The notes: a model not told the origin generated them from the sequence alone. A DNA stretch of 64,000 nucleotides from Variovorax sp. N23 (GCF_025486315.1 NZ_JAOOPY010000003.1:1-64000); one strand, 5' to 3'; shown: positions 8,556-18,030, counted from the stretch's first letter. Program-made: numbers and translations.

Positions 8556-9512
8556 ATGTCCCACCCATCACGTCGTCAATTCGTCGTACACACGCTCGGT
8601 GCGGGTGCCGCGCTGGCGCTGCCCGCCATCGGCCGCGCGCAGGCGCGTCCCGTTCTGAAGGCCGGCGATCAGAAGGGCGGCCTGCGCGCGCTGCTCGAGG
8701 CCGCCGGGGCGCTCGACGGCGTCGGCTACGACATCCAGTGGTCGGAATTCCCCGCTGCCGCGCCGTTGGCCGAGGCGCTCAACGCGGGCGCGGTCGACTC
8801 CGGCCCGATCGGCGATGCGCCGTTGATCTTCGCGCTGGCGGCCGGCACGCGCGTGAAGGCGATCGGTGCCAATCGGTCGGACGCCTACGGCACGGCGGTG
8901 CTGGTGCGGCCCGATTCGGCGTTGAAGACGGCGGCCGACCTGAAGGGCAAGAGCATCGCGACCAACCGCGGCTCGATCGGCCACTACGTCACGCTCAAGG
9001 CGATCACGCGCGCCGGCCTGAAACCGGAAGACGTGAACCTGCGCTTCCTCGCGCCGGCCGACGCCAAGCTCGCGCTCACGCAGGGTTCGGTCGATGCCTG
9101 GGCCACCTGGGAGCCGTACACCGCGCTGGCCGAGGTGAGTGGCCATGCGCGCGTGCTGGTGAGCGGGCGCGAGCTGCTACCAGGGTTGAGCTACCTGGCG
9201 GCCACCGACGCGGCCATCGCATCGAAGCGCCCGGTGCTGCAGGACTTCTTGCAGCGCGTGGTGCGTGCGCAGGACTGGTCGAACCGCAACGTCGACACCT
9301 ACTCGGCAGCGCTGGCCCGCATCATCGGTATTCCGGCCGAGGCGGCGAAGCTGCAGTTCGCGCGGCGGCAGCAGAAGTGGGTGCCGATCGATGCGCAGGT
9401 CGTGGCCGACCAGCAAGGCACGGCGGACTTCTATCGGCAGGTCGGACTGATCAAGCAGCCGCTCGACGTGAAGGGGACCTTCGACACCGGCTTCGCCCTC
9501 ACGGCGGGTTGA
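8556..9512 (+). CDS. ABC transporter substrate-binding protein, aliphatic sulfonate type
   Basis: 318-residue SsuA-like periplasmic protein. The N-terminus SRRQFVVHTLGAGAALALP is a twin-arginine-like signal with probable cleavage after GRAQA near residue 30. The mature sequence has VLKAGDQKGGLRALLEAAG, a DSGPIGDAPLIFAL ligand segment, DLKGKSIATNRGS and WATWEPYTALAE, all typical of sulfonate or sulfate-ester binders. AAAGGAGA lies 7 bases before the ATG. It closes the first operon, 25 bases after the cytochrome gene, and is the third SBP to share the permease/ATPase pair. Confidence 0.87.
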   Translation: MSHPSRRQFVVHTLGAGAALALPAIGRAQARPVLKAGDQKGGLRALLEAAGALDGVGYDIQWSEFPAAAPLAEALNAGAVDSGPIGDAPLIFALAAGTRVKAIGANRSDAYGTAVLVRPDSALKTAADLKGKSIATNRGSIGHYVTLKAITRAGLKPEDVNLRFLAPADAKLALTQGSVDAWATWEPYTALAEVSGHARVLVSGRELLPGLSYLAATDAAIASKRPVLQDFLQRVVRAQDWSNRNVDTYSAALARIIGIPAEAAKLQFARRQQKWVPIDAQVVADQQGTADFYRQVGLIKQPLDVKGTFDTGFALTAG

Positions 9513-9544
9513 GGGCCTGACGGCAGGCGTCATCCAGCCGTCCG

Positions 9545-10525
9545 TCAGTGCACGGCCGGCGCGCCTTCGATGCGCTGCGGTGCCGGGCGGACAGATCCGG
9601 TCGCAGGCTCGACGTCGAGTGCGGCCTCCACCACGCCACGCGTCAGCGTCGGCGCGAACGATTCGATGAAGGCATATACGTATCCGCGCAGGTAGCTGCC
9701 GCGGCGTACCGCCAGCTTGGTCGTGTTGATGCCGAACAGCGCACCGGCGTCCACCGCGCGCAACTGCGTGTCGCGCTCGGCCTCGTAGGCCACGCCGGCG
9801 ACGATGCCCACCCCCATGCCCAGCTGCACGTAGGTCTTGATGACGTCGGCGTCCATGGCCGTCAGCACGATCTGTGGCGCGAGGCCCGATTCCTCGAAGG
9901 CGGCGTCGATGCGCGTGCGGCCGGTGAAGCCGGTGTCGTAGGTGATGAGCGGATAGCGCGCCAATGCCTCCAGCGTCAGCGGTCCATCGAGCAGCGCATG
10001 CCCGGGCGGCACGATCACCGAATGCGTCCAGCGGTAGCAGGGCAGGGCGACGAGTTGCGGGTAGTCGCCCAGCGCCTCGGTGGCGATGCCGACTTCGGCT
10101 TCACCATCGAGCAGCATCTGCGCGATCTGCTTGGGTGAGCCCTGGTGCAGGTGCAGCTTGACGCCGGGAAACAGCGCCCGGAATTCCTGTACCGCGAGCG
10201 GCATCGCATAGCGAGCCTGCGAATGCGTGGCGGCTACGGAGAGTTGTCCGTCCTGCTGGCCCGCGAATTCCTGGCCTGCCTGACGCAGGTTGTGGCTCTC
10301 CAGCAGCACGCGCTCGATGATCGGCAGCAGGTGGCTGCCCGGCGAGGTGAGGCCGGTCAGGCGCTTGCCGGCTCGTGCAAAAAGCGAAACACCGAGTTCC
10401 TCTTCCAGCTCGCGGATCTGTCGGCTGACGCCCGGTTGGGACGTATGAAGCGCGTGCGCGGCTTCGGTGAGGTTGAAGCCGCAGCGCACCGCCTCGCGCA
10501 CCGAGCGCAGTTGTTGGAAGTTCAT
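9545..10525 (-). CDS. LysR-family regulator, CysB/Cbl type
   Basis: 326-residue LysR regulator. The start is placed at the ATG near 10525 because CysB-family proteins begin exactly with MNFQQLRSVREAVR; a longer TTG-started frame upstream is ignored. The winged-helix domain contains NLTEAAHALHTSQPGVSRQIRELE, split here by the usual turn. The effector domain follows, with segments such as IATEALGDYP and TAMDADVIKTYVQLGMGVGI seen in CysB and Cbl. Members sense sulfate, thiosulfate, adenylyl sulfate or O-acetylserine and switch sulfur-starvation genes on. Placed between the two organosulfur operons, it is the obvious candidate regulator of both. Whether it is the cell's only CysB cannot be told. 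Confidence 0.88.
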   Translation of the reverse strand: MNFQQLRSVREAVRCGFNLTEAAHALHTSQPGVSRQIRELEEELGVSLFARAGKRLTGLTSPGSHLLPIIERVLLESHNLRQAGQEFAGQQDGQLSVAATHSQARYAMPLAVQEFRALFPGVKLHLHQGSPKQIAQMLLDGEAEVGIATEALGDYPQLVALPCYRWTHSVIVPPGHALLDGPLTLEALARYPLITYDTGFTGRTRIDAAFEESGLAPQIVLTAMDADVIKTYVQLGMGVGIVAGVAYEAERDTQLRAVDAGALFGINTTKLAVRRGSYLRGYVYAFIESFAPTLTRGVVEAALDVEPATGSVRPAPQRIEGAPAVH

Positions 10526-10651
10526 GTTGTTCTTGGGCGTGGTAGCAAGGCCGGCCATTCTCTGGCGCAGCCCGCATGACGCGAACAACCGTTTTCTTCC
10601 TTCTTAATGAAGCAATCGTCTATGGACGACCAAACGGCCCGCTGCGAACGG

Positions 10652-11476
10652 TCAGAACGCTGGGACCAGTGCGCCGTTGAACTTCGTCTCGATGAACTGC
10701 TTGACCTCGGCCGACTGGTAGGCGGCCACCAGCTTCCTGGCCCAAGGTTGGTCCTTGTCGACGCGGCGCACCGCGATCAGGTTGGCGTACGGGCCCTTGG
10801 GCGATTCCTTGAGGATCGCGTCCTTGTTGAAGGACAGCCCCGACTTCTCGGCGTAGTCGTTGTTGATGGAGGCGATCGTCAGGTCGTCGAGCGAACGCGG
10901 CAGTTGCGCGGCGTCGAGGGCCACCAGCTTGATCTTCTTCGGATTGGCCACCACGTCGAGCGGCGTCGCGGTGTTGTTCTTCACCGCCTCGGGCTTGAGC
11001 GAGACGAGGCCCGCCGACTGCAGCAGCAACAAGGAGCGGTTGCCGTTCGACGGGTCGTTCTGGATACCGACCGTGGCGCCTTCTGGCAGGTCATCGATGC
11101 GCTTGAGCTTGCGTGAATAGAAGCCCAGCGGCGCGGTGATGGTCAGGCCGACCGGCACGATGTCGAAGCCGCGCGACTTGGTCTGGTTGTCGAGAAAAGG
11201 CTGGTGCTGGAAGGCGTTGGCGTCCAGGTCGCCGGCGGCCAGCGCCGCATTGGGCAACTGATAGTCGTTGAAGACGACCACGTCGATGGTGAGTCCGTCA
11301 CGGGCCGCCACTTTCTTGACCACCTCGAAGATCTGTTCGGCATTGCCGACCGAGATGCCGACCTTGATGCGGGCCTTGTCCTGTGCATGGACCGGGGCGG
11401 CAAAGGTGCAGGCGGCTGCAAGGACGGAGTACAGCGCAAGCAGGGCACGGCGGCGGGGGAGGAGTGCGAAGGACAT
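10652..11476 (-). CDS. MetQ/NlpA-family ABC substrate-binding protein
   Basis: 274-residue solute-binding protein of the NLPA family (methionine/oligopeptide type). The start is set at the ATG at 11476 giving MSFALLPRRRALLAL, a signal peptide cleaved after AAPVHAQ. There is no lipobox cysteine, so it is probably soluble in the periplasm rather than a lipoprotein. Family landmarks are KVGISVGNAEQIFE, VVFNDYQLPNAALAAGDLDANAFQH, GATVGIQNDPSN and ALDAAQLPRSL. It lacks its own MetN and MetI neighbours. It may bind methionine or another sulfur compound and is transcribed towards the CysB-like gene, divergently from the dioxygenase operon. Confidence 0.85.
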   Translation of the reverse strand: MSFALLPRRRALLALYSVLAAACTFAAPVHAQDKARIKVGISVGNAEQIFEVVKKVAARDGLTIDVVVFNDYQLPNAALAAGDLDANAFQHQPFLDNQTKSRGFDIVPVGLTITAPLGFYSRKLKRIDDLPEGATVGIQNDPSNGNRSLLLLQSAGLVSLKPEAVKNNTATPLDVVANPKKIKLVALDAAQLPRSLDDLTIASINNDYAEKSGLSFNKDAILKESPKGPYANLIAVRRVDKDQPWARKLVAAYQSAEVKQFIETKFNGALVPAF

Positions 11477-11695
11477 GAAATACCTGAGAAGCGGAGAGGA
11501 GCGCGACTGTGCATCGCCCCTCTCGCCCCGCCAACGAAGCAATCCGCATGACGATATGAGGCCGACGCGGGCGCACGGCGCACAGACGATTTCCGCATAA
11601 GCAAGCAACGAATCCGTCGTTCCTTGTTGGTTGCGTCTTCCCTAGAGTGACCGCACTGCCGCGCCATGTGGGCTGCGGCGTTCTCTTCATATCCC
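11477..11695. promoter_or_regulatory. Divergent intergenic region between MetQ-like and TauD-like operons
   Basis: A 219-base non-coding stretch separates the two divergent sulfur operons and must hold both promoters. It contains a short inverted repeat, AACGA-ATCCG-TCGTT, at 11607-11621, with a lower-GC surrounding (CATAAGCAAGCAACG). This is a reasonable place for a LysR-type operator, but no CysB consensus can be assigned by eye. Confidence 0.4.
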
Positions 11696-12607
11696 ATGAC
11701 CGAAGCCATCCTTTCCCGCGACGCCGTGCTCAGTGCCTGGCGCGATGCCCCGAGCCAGGCCTTCGAGGTTCGGCCCTTCGATGCACCCGTCGGTGCCGAA
11801 GTCATCGGCCTCGACATCGCCAAGCCCATCAACGACGCCGACTTCGCGCGCCTGCACCGTGCGCACCTCGACCACCACGTGGTGGTGTTCCGCGACCAGC
11901 GTGTCTCGCCCGACGACCACGTGGCCTTCAGCCGCCGCTTCGGCCCGCTGCAGATCCATGTGCTGCACCAGTTCCAGCTCAACGGCCACCCGGAGGTACT
12001 GATCGTCTCCAACATCAAGGAGAACGGCGAGCCCATCGGGCTGGGCGATGCAGGCGTGTATTGGCACTCGGACCTGTCGTACAAAGAGATCCCCAGCCTC
12101 GGCTCGCTGCTGCATGCGCAGGAGCTGCCGAGCGAAGGCGGCGACACGCTCTTCGCAGACCAGCACCTGGCGTGGGAGACGCTGCCGCCCGAGCTGCAGC
12201 AGCGCATCCTGCCGCTGAAGGCCGAGCACAGCTACCTCGCGAAGTACGAGGCGTTGCGTGCGAAGAACCCGTGGCGGCCGAAGCTCTCGCAGGCGCAAAT
12301 CGACCAGGTGGCGCCTGCGGTGCAGCCGGTGGTGCGCACCCATCCGGAGACCGGCCGCAAGGCACTGTTCGTCAGCGAGCATTTCACGACCGGCATCGTC
12401 GGCCTGCCGAAAGAAGAGGGCGACGCACTGCTGGCCGAACTGTTCGCGCACAGCGTGAAGCCCGAGTTCGTGTATCGGCATCAATGGAAGCCGCATGACC
12501 TGGTGTTCTGGGACAACCGCTCGCTCATGCACCTGGCGGCCGGCACGCCCGACCACCTCCGCAGAAAACTGTTCCGAACCACCATCGAAGGCGATCGTCC
12601 TTTCTGA
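11696..12607 (+). CDS. TauD/TfdA-family 2-oxoglutarate dioxygenase
   Basis: 303-residue Fe(II)/2-oxoglutarate-dependent dioxygenase. The iron triad is visible as His124 and Asp126 in YWHSD and His279 in LMHLAAG; Arg294 (KLFRTT) is the likely 2-oxoglutarate anchor. Length and motif spacing are those of TauD, TfdA and alkyl-sulfatase-type enzymes, which hydroxylate next to a sulfonate or ether oxygen and release sulfite or sulfate. The ATG at 11696 is chosen over an upstream ATG at 11666. The next SBP begins 1 base after its stop. By context the substrate is an organosulfur compound, but TfdA-like ether cleavage cannot be excluded. Confidence 0.88.
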   Translation: MTEAILSRDAVLSAWRDAPSQAFEVRPFDAPVGAEVIGLDIAKPINDADFARLHRAHLDHHVVVFRDQRVSPDDHVAFSRRFGPLQIHVLHQFQLNGHPEVLIVSNIKENGEPIGLGDAGVYWHSDLSYKEIPSLGSLLHAQELPSEGGDTLFADQHLAWETLPPELQQRILPLKAEHSYLAKYEALRAKNPWRPKLSQAQIDQVAPAVQPVVRTHPETGRKALFVSEHFTTGIVGLPKEEGDALLAELFAHSVKPEFVYRHQWKPHDLVFWDNRSLMHLAAGTPDHLRRKLFRTTIEGDRPF

Positions 12608-12608
12608 C

Positions 12609-13619
12609 ATGAACAAGCTCTATCGCAAAACGGCCGCGACCCTCGCCGGCCTGGGCCTCGCCATTTCCAGCCTCGCGGCGCATGCCGAAGGGCAGATCCG
12701 CATTGCTGAGCAGTTCGGCATCGTCTACCTGCTGCTCAACGTCGCGCAGGACCAGAAGCTGATCGAGAAGCACGCCAAGGCGGCGGGCATCGACGCCAAG
12801 GTCGAGTGGGTCAAGCTTTCGGGCGGTTCGGCGGTCAACGATGCGCTGCTGTCCGGCAACATCGAAATCGCCGGTGCCGGGGTCGGACCGCTGCTGACCA
12901 TTTGGGACCGCACCAAGGGCCGCCAGAACGTGAAGGGCGTGGCCTCGCTCGGCAACTTCCCGTACTACCTGGTGAGCAACAACCCGGCCGTGAAGACCAT
13001 CGCCGATTTCACCGAGAAGGACCGCATCGCGGTGCCCGCCGTCGGCGTGTCGGTGCAGTCGCGTGTGCTGCAGCTGGCCTCGGCCAAGCTGTGGGGCGAC
13101 AAGGAATTCGCCAAGCTCGACAAGATCAGCGTGGCGGTGCCGCACCCCGATGCAGCCGCGGCCATCATCAAGGGCGGCACCGAGATCACGGGCCACTTCG
13201 GCAACCCGCCGTTCCAGGAGCAGGAGCTGGCCGGCAATCCGCAGGCGCACATCGTGCTGAACTCGTACCAGGTGCTCGGCGGCCCGGCATCGGCGACGGT
13301 GCTCTATGCCACCGAGAAATTCCGCGCCGAGAACCCGAAGACCTACCAGGCCTTCGTCGAGGCGCTGAACGAAGCCGCGCAGTTCGTCACCGCAAACCCC
13401 GAGAAGGCGGCCGACATCTACATCAAGGTCAGCAACGCGAAGATCGACCGCGACCTGCTGCTGAAGATCATCAAGAACCCCGAGGTGCAGTTCAAGACCA
13501 CGCCGCAGAACACCTACCAGCTGGCCGAGTTCATGCATCGCGTGGGCGCCATCAAGAACAAGCCGGCGTCGGTGAAGGACTACTTCTTCGACGACGCGCA
13601 GAACGCGCAAGGCAACTGA
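12609..13619 (+). CDS. ABC transporter substrate-binding protein (first of a tandem pair)
   Basis: 336-residue periplasmic NMT1/SsuA-like binding protein. A Sec signal peptide is cleaved after SLAAHA (about residue 25), giving a mature start EGQIRIAEQFGIVYLLLN. Conserved segments are LSGGSAVNDALLSGNIEIAG, WDRTKGRQNVKGVASLG and NPPFQEQELAG. It is a clear paralog of the next gene: the IAEQFGI/IAQQFGI opening, WDRTKGRQNVK and DRIAVPA recur at matching places. The gene begins 1 base after the dioxygenase stop, so transport and oxidation of the same class of compound are probably coupled. Confidence 0.88.
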   Translation: MNKLYRKTAATLAGLGLAISSLAAHAEGQIRIAEQFGIVYLLLNVAQDQKLIEKHAKAAGIDAKVEWVKLSGGSAVNDALLSGNIEIAGAGVGPLLTIWDRTKGRQNVKGVASLGNFPYYLVSNNPAVKTIADFTEKDRIAVPAVGVSVQSRVLQLASAKLWGDKEFAKLDKISVAVPHPDAAAAIIKGGTEITGHFGNPPFQEQELAGNPQAHIVLNSYQVLGGPASATVLYATEKFRAENPKTYQAFVEALNEAAQFVTANPEKAADIYIKVSNAKIDRDLLLKIIKNPEVQFKTTPQNTYQLAEFMHRVGAIKNKPASVKDYFFDDAQNAQGN

Positions 13620-13620
13620 C

Positions 13621-14622
13621 ATGGCGGTCCGTTTTCTGAAGGGCGCCGTGGCCGTCCTCGTCGCCGCCGTGGCGCTGCAGGCCAACGCCGAAGGCAAGAT
13701 CAGCATCGCGCAGCAGTTCGGCATCGGTTATCTGCTGCTCGACGTGGTGCGCGACCAGCAGCTCATCGAGAAGCACGGCAAGCAGCAGGGCGTGGACGTG
13801 CAGGTCGAATGGGCCAGCATCTCGGGCGCCACCGCGATGAACGAGGCGCTGCTGGCCGGCGCACTCGACGTGGTGTCGGCCGGCGTGCCGCCGATGCTCA
13901 CGATGTGGGACCGCACCAAGGGCAGGCAGAACGTGAAGGCGGTGGCCGCGCTCGGCTCGCTGCCCAACTACCTGCTGAGCAACAGCCCGCGCGTGAAGAC
14001 GCTCAAGGACCTGGGCGAGAAGGACCGCATCGCGGTGCCGGCCGCGGGCGTTGGCTTCCAGTCGCGCACGCTGCAGATCGAGACCGCGAAGCTGTTCGGC
14101 AAGGACGACTTCAAGCGCTTCGACACCATCTCGGTCAGCCTGCCGCATCCGGAGGCGACCGCGGCGCTGATCGCGGGCGGCTCGGAGATCAACACGCACT
14201 TCTCGAGCGCGCCCTTCTACTACCAGGCGCTGGACGCGAACAAGGCGATCCACAAGGTCATCAGCAGCTACGACATCCTCGGCGGGCCGGCGACCTTCAA
14301 CGTGCTCTACACGACGCAGAAGTTCCACGACGAGAACCCGAAGACCTACAAGGCCTTCTATGCGGCGCTGGTCGAGGCGGCGCAGATCGTGAAGGCCGAC
14401 AAGGCCAAGGCGGCGGACATCTTCATCCGTGTGCAGAAGTCCAAGCTCTCGCCCGAGCTGGTGCGCCGCATCATTGAAGACCCGGAAAATGACTTCACCG
14501 TGTCGCCGCATCGCAGCTACGTGTATGCCGACGAGCTGCACAAGCTCGGCGTGCTGAAGAACAAGGCGGTGTCGTGGAAGGTCTACTTCTTCGACGAGGC
14601 CTACGCGCAGCCGGGTTCGTGA
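13621..14622 (+). CDS. ABC transporter substrate-binding protein (second of a tandem pair)
   Basis: 333-residue paralog of the preceding protein, separated from it by 1 base. The signal peptide ends near LQANA and the mature protein opens EGKISIAQQFGIGYLLLD. The ligand-region segments differ from the first copy (ISGATAMNEALLAGALDVVS; SSAPFYYQALDA against GNPPFQEQELAG), so the two may recognise different compounds while using one permease. The stop overlaps the ATPase start (TGATG at 14620-14624). The pair looks like an old tandem duplication that has diverged substantially. Confidence 0.88.
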   Translation: MAVRFLKGAVAVLVAAVALQANAEGKISIAQQFGIGYLLLDVVRDQQLIEKHGKQQGVDVQVEWASISGATAMNEALLAGALDVVSAGVPPMLTMWDRTKGRQNVKAVAALGSLPNYLLSNSPRVKTLKDLGEKDRIAVPAAGVGFQSRTLQIETAKLFGKDDFKRFDTISVSLPHPEATAALIAGGSEINTHFSSAPFYYQALDANKAIHKVISSYDILGGPATFNVLYTTQKFHDENPKTYKAFYAALVEAAQIVKADKAKAADIFIRVQKSKLSPELVRRIIEDPENDFTVSPHRSYVYADELHKLGVLKNKAVSWKVYFFDEAYAQPGS

Positions 14623-15533
14623 TGTCGAACCTCGGCTCTCATGCGCTGCGCGCTGCCCCGCCCGCTTCTTCGCAGTCGGCACTCGTTCCGCGACCGGGCC
14701 GGCCGCTCAACCGTCCGGGCCAGGTGTCTGCGGCATATTCACCCGACGCACCCGATTCGGCCTTGCTCCAGGTCGACGGCGTGAGCCTCGAGTACCGCAC
14801 GCCGGAACGCGTGGTGCGTGCCACGCACCGCGTGAGCTTCGACGTGCATGCGGCCGATCGCTTCGTGCTGCTGGGCCCCTCGGGCTGCGGCAAGTCGACG
14901 CTGCTGAAGGCGGTGGGCGGCTTCATCGCGCCGGTGGAGGGCGAGATCCGGCTCGACGGGCACCGCGTGCGCGCACCAGGGCCGGACCGCATCGTCGTGT
15001 TCCAGGAATTCGACCAGTTGCCGCCGTGGAAGACGGTCAGACAGAACGTGATGTTCCCGCTGCTCGCGTCGAAGACGCTGGGCCGCAGGGAGGCCGAGGA
15101 GCGCGCGCTGCACTACCTGGCCAAGGTCGGCCTCGACAAGTTCGCCGATGTGCATCCGCACCAGCTCTCCGGCGGCATGAAGCAGCGCGTGGCCATCGCC
15201 CGTGCGCTGGCCATGCAGCCGCGCGTGCTGCTGATGGACGAGCCCTTCGCCGCGCTCGACGCGCTCACGCGCCGCAAGATGCAGGAAGAGTTGCTCGAGC
15301 TGTGGGACGAGGTGCGCTTCACGCTGCTCTTCGTCACGCACTCGATCGAAGAGGCGTTGGTGGTGGGCAACCGCATCGCCTTGCTGTCGCCGCACCCGGG
15401 GCGCATGCGCGCCGAGATCAACAGCCACGACTTCGGCCTGGGCAGCCTCGGCGGCGCCGAGTTCCAGGCGACAGCCACACGCATCCACGACATGCTGTTC
15501 GAGGAAGAAGTCGAGGAGGGCGCTGCGCCATGA
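14622..15533 (+). CDS. ABC transporter ATP-binding protein, nitrate/sulfonate/taurine type
   Basis: 303-residue ATPase. A disordered, proline- and serine-rich N-terminal extension of about 45 residues precedes the nucleotide-binding domain. Walker A is [10 protein letters not shown], the Q-loop [15 protein letters not shown], the signature LSGGMKQR, Walker B LLMDEPF and the H-loop FVTHSIEEA. The C-terminus ends in an acidic tail (EEEVEEG). The start overlaps the preceding SBP stop and the stop overlaps the permease start (ATGA at 15530). It powers the permease at 15530. Confidence 0.9.
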   Translation: MSNLGSHALRAAPPASSQSALVPRPGRPLNRPGQVSAAYSPDAPDSALLQVDGVSLEYRTPERVVRATHRVSFDVHAADRFVLLGPSGCGKSTLLKAVGGFIAPVEGEIRLDGHRVRAPGPDRIVVFQEFDQLPPWKTVRQNVMFPLLASKTLGRREAEERALHYLAKVGLDKFADVHPHQLSGGMKQRVAIARALAMQPRVLLMDEPFAALDALTRRKMQEELLELWDEVRFTLLFVTHSIEEALVVGNRIALLSPHPGRMRAEINSHDFGLGSLGGAEFQATATRIHDMLFEEEVEEGAAP

Positions 15534-16402
15534 GTTCATCGCTGACCCCGCCGATCCGGCCCGAATACGAGAACCGCCTCGAGCCCTTCACCGAGCTGCC
15601 GGTCGAGCGCGTGCTGCCCTTCGGAACGCGCCTGTGGTCGCAAGGCTGGCTGCGCAAGGGTGTGATCCTGGCCGTGCTCGCCGTGCTGTGGGAACTGGCC
15701 GCGCGCTGGCAGGACAACGACCTGCTGCTGCCCACCTTCATTGCGACCGCGCGGGCGCTTGTGGAGGGCCTGGCCAGCGGCGAGCTGGTCGAGAAGGTGC
15801 GCATCTCGCTGGCGGTGCTGCTGCAGGGCTACATCGCCGGCGTGCTGCTGGCCTTCGGCCTCACCACGCTGGCGGTGTCGACGCAGATCGGGCGCGACTT
15901 GCTGGACACGCTCACGTCGATGTTCAACCCGTTGCCGGCCATCGCGCTGCTGCCGCTGGCCTTGCTGTGGTTCGGCCTCGGGCGCGGAAGCCTGGTCTTC
16001 GTGCTGATTCATTCGGTGCTGTGGCCGCTGGCGCTCAACACCTACGCAGGCTTCCAGGGCGTGCCCGAGACGCTGCGCATGGCAGGCCGCAACTACGGCC
16101 TGCGTGGCTTGCGCTACGTGCTGCAGATCCTCGTGCCCGCGGCGTTGCCGGCCATCCTGTCGGGGCTCAAGATCGGCTGGGCCTTTGCCTGGCGCACGCT
16201 GATCGCGGCCGAACTCGTGTTCGGCGCCTCGTCGGGCAAGGGCGGGCTGGGTTGGTACATCTTCCAGAACCGCAACGAGCTTTACACCGACCGTGTGTTC
16301 GCCGGGCTCGCGCTCGTGGTGCTGATCGGCCTGGCGGTCGAGAGCTTCGGTTTCGCGACGCTGGAACGGCTCACGGTCCGCAAGTGGGGCCAACAGCGAT
16401 AG
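15530..16402 (+). CDS. ABC transporter permease, sulfonate/taurine type
   Basis: 290-residue inner-membrane permease of the BPD_transp_1 family. A short cytoplasmic N-terminus is followed by a first helix ([14 protein letters not shown]) and about five more. The ATPase-contact loop lies in [41 protein letters not shown], near the C-terminus, is typical of sulfonate and taurine permeases. It is coupled by ATGA overlap to the ATPase. The MetY-like gene begins 52 bases after the stop, so it is probably in the same transcript. Confidence 0.9.
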   Translation: MSSSLTPPIRPEYENRLEPFTELPVERVLPFGTRLWSQGWLRKGVILAVLAVLWELAARWQDNDLLLPTFIATARALVEGLASGELVEKVRISLAVLLQGYIAGVLLAFGLTTLAVSTQIGRDLLDTLTSMFNPLPAIALLPLALLWFGLGRGSLVFVLIHSVLWPLALNTYAGFQGVPETLRMAGRNYGLRGLRYVLQILVPAALPAILSGLKIGWAFAWRTLIAAELVFGASSGKGGLGWYIFQNRNELYTDRVFAGLALVVLIGLAVESFGFATLERLTVRKWGQQR

Positions 16403-16454
16403 CCGCACGGCGCGGAGCACCGATGCACGACGTCTTAATTTGAACGGAGAAGCT

Positions 16455-17738
16455 ATGTCCAAGGACCGCTGGAAATTCGAAACGCTGTCGGTGCACGCCG
16501 GCTATTCGCCCGAGCCGACGACGCGCGCCGTGGCGCCACCGATTTACCAGACGGTGGCCTATGCCTTCGACAGCGCGCAGCACGGTGCCGACCTGTTCGA
16601 CCTGAAGGTGCCGGGCAACATCTACACGCGCATCAACAACCCGACGCAGGACGTGCTCGAGCAGCGCGTGGCGGCGCTCGAAGGCGGCATTGCCGCGCTG
16701 GCGCTGGCGTCGGGGCAGGCGGCGGTGACCTATGCCATCCAGACCATCGCGGAGGCGGGCGACAACATCATCAGCAGCACGGCGCTCTACGGCGGTACGT
16801 ACAACCTGTTCGCGCACACGCTGCCGCAGTTCGGCATCACGACGCGCTTCGCAGACCATCGCGACCCGAAGAGCTTCGACGAACTGTTCGACGAGAAGAC
16901 CAAGGCCGTGTTCGTCGAATCGCTCGGCAACCCCGCCGGCAACGTGACCGACATCGCGGCCATCGCCGAGATCGCGCACCGCCATGGCGTGCCGCTGATC
17001 GTCGACAACACCGTGCCGTCGCCGTACCTGAGCCGGCCCATCGAGCACGGCGCCGACATCGTGGTGCATTCGCTCACCAAGTACCTGGGCGGCCACGGCA
17101 CCAGCATCGGCGGCGCCATTGTCGATTCGGGCAAGTTCCCTTGGGCGAAGCACAAGGAGCGCTTCAAGCGGCTGAACGAGCCCGACCCGAGCTACCACGG
17201 CGTGGTCTACACCGAAGCGCTCGGCGCGGCGGCGTATATCGGCCGCGCGCGCGTGGTGCCCCTGCGCAACACCGGTGCCGCCATCTCGCCTTTCAACGCC
17301 TTCCTGATCCTGCAGGGCATCGAGACGCTGGCGCTGCGCATGGACCGCATCAGCAGCAACGCGCTGGCCGTGGCGCAGCATCTCAAGAAGAGCCCGGCCG
17401 TGAAGTGGGTCAACTATGCGGCGCTCGAGGACCATCCCGACCATGCGCTCGCGCAGAAGTATTTCGGCGGCCGGTCGAGCGGCGTGCTGACCTTCGGCAT
17501 CGGCGCCGGCCGCGAGGGCGGGGCGAGATTCCTCGACGCGCTGCAGCTTTTCACCCGGCTCGTGAACATCGGCGACGTGCGTTCGCTCGCCACCCATCCC
17601 GCATCGACCACGCACCGCCAGCTGTCCCCCGCCGAACTGGCGCGCGCCGGCGTCACCGAAGACACGGTGCGCCTGTCCGTCGGCATCGAACACATCGACG
17701 ACCTGCTCGCCGACCTCGACCAGGCGCTGGCCGCCTGA
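16455..17738 (+). CDS. O-acetylhomoserine (thiol)-lyase / MetY-type PLP enzyme
   Basis: 427-residue cystathionine-gamma-synthase-family enzyme of the O-acetylhomoserine sulfhydrylase subgroup. It would make homocysteine (or methionine) from O-acetylhomoserine and sulfide (or methanethiol). The PLP lysine is Lys209 in HSLTKYLGGHG; YTRINNPT, ALASGQAA and the C-terminal SLATHPASTTHRQL segment are diagnostic. The ATG at 16455 has ACGGAGA upstream; a start at 16440 is less likely. Following two organosulfur uptake operons, it provides direct assimilation of sulfide derived from imported sulfonates. Confidence 0.92.
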   Translation: MSKDRWKFETLSVHAGYSPEPTTRAVAPPIYQTVAYAFDSAQHGADLFDLKVPGNIYTRINNPTQDVLEQRVAALEGGIAALALASGQAAVTYAIQTIAEAGDNIISSTALYGGTYNLFAHTLPQFGITTRFADHRDPKSFDELFDEKTKAVFVESLGNPAGNVTDIAAIAEIAHRHGVPLIVDNTVPSPYLSRPIEHGADIVVHSLTKYLGGHGTSIGGAIVDSGKFPWAKHKERFKRLNEPDPSYHGVVYTEALGAAAYIGRARVVPLRNTGAAISPFNAFLILQGIETLALRMDRISSNALAVAQHLKKSPAVKWVNYAALEDHPDHALAQKYFGGRSSGVLTFGIGAGREGGARFLDALQLFTRLVNIGDVRSLATHPASTTHRQLSPAELARAGVTEDTVRLSVGIEHIDDLLADLDQALAA

Positions 17739-17781
17739 GCCTTTCCGCCATCCACTTTTTCATCCAACCGAAAGAAGCACC

Positions 17782-17997
17782 ATGTCCATCCAAGCCATCA
17801 ACGTCCGCAACCAGTTCAAGGGCAAGGTCAAGGAGATCATCCGCGGCGACGTCGTCTCCGAAGTCGACGTCGAGACGCCGTGGGGCATCGTGACCTCGGT
17901 CATCACCACCCGCTCGGTCGACGAGCTTCAGCTCAAGCCCGGCTCCGACGTGGTCGCGCTGGTGAAGTCGACGGAGGTGTCGATCGCGAAGCTGTGA
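17782..17997 (+). CDS. Small molybdopterin-binding (Mop/TOBE) protein
   Basis: 71-residue single TOBE-domain protein of the molbindin type, which binds molybdate or tungstate oxyanions as an oligomer. Typical residues are NQFKGKV at 11-17, the [12 protein letters not shown] centre and [17 protein letters not shown] at the end. AAAGAAG lies 5 bases before the ATG. It follows the MetY-like gene by 43 bases on the same strand. No molybdate transporter or molybdoenzyme is nearby. Storage of molybdate or cross-talk between sulfate-like oxyanions is possible but unproven. Confidence 0.88.
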   Translation: MSIQAINVRNQFKGKVKEIIRGDVVSEVDVETPWGIVTSVITTRSVDELQLKPGSDVVALVKSTEVSIAKL

Positions 17998-18030
17998 GGC
18001 GCATGCTCGGGCGGCTGCGGCCCGTGTGCA

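Noticed and set aside
16403..16454. Possible SAM riboswitch before the MetY-like gene
   Set aside because: Only 52 bases separate it from the permease, too short for a known SAM riboswitch, and no conserved pairing is seen.
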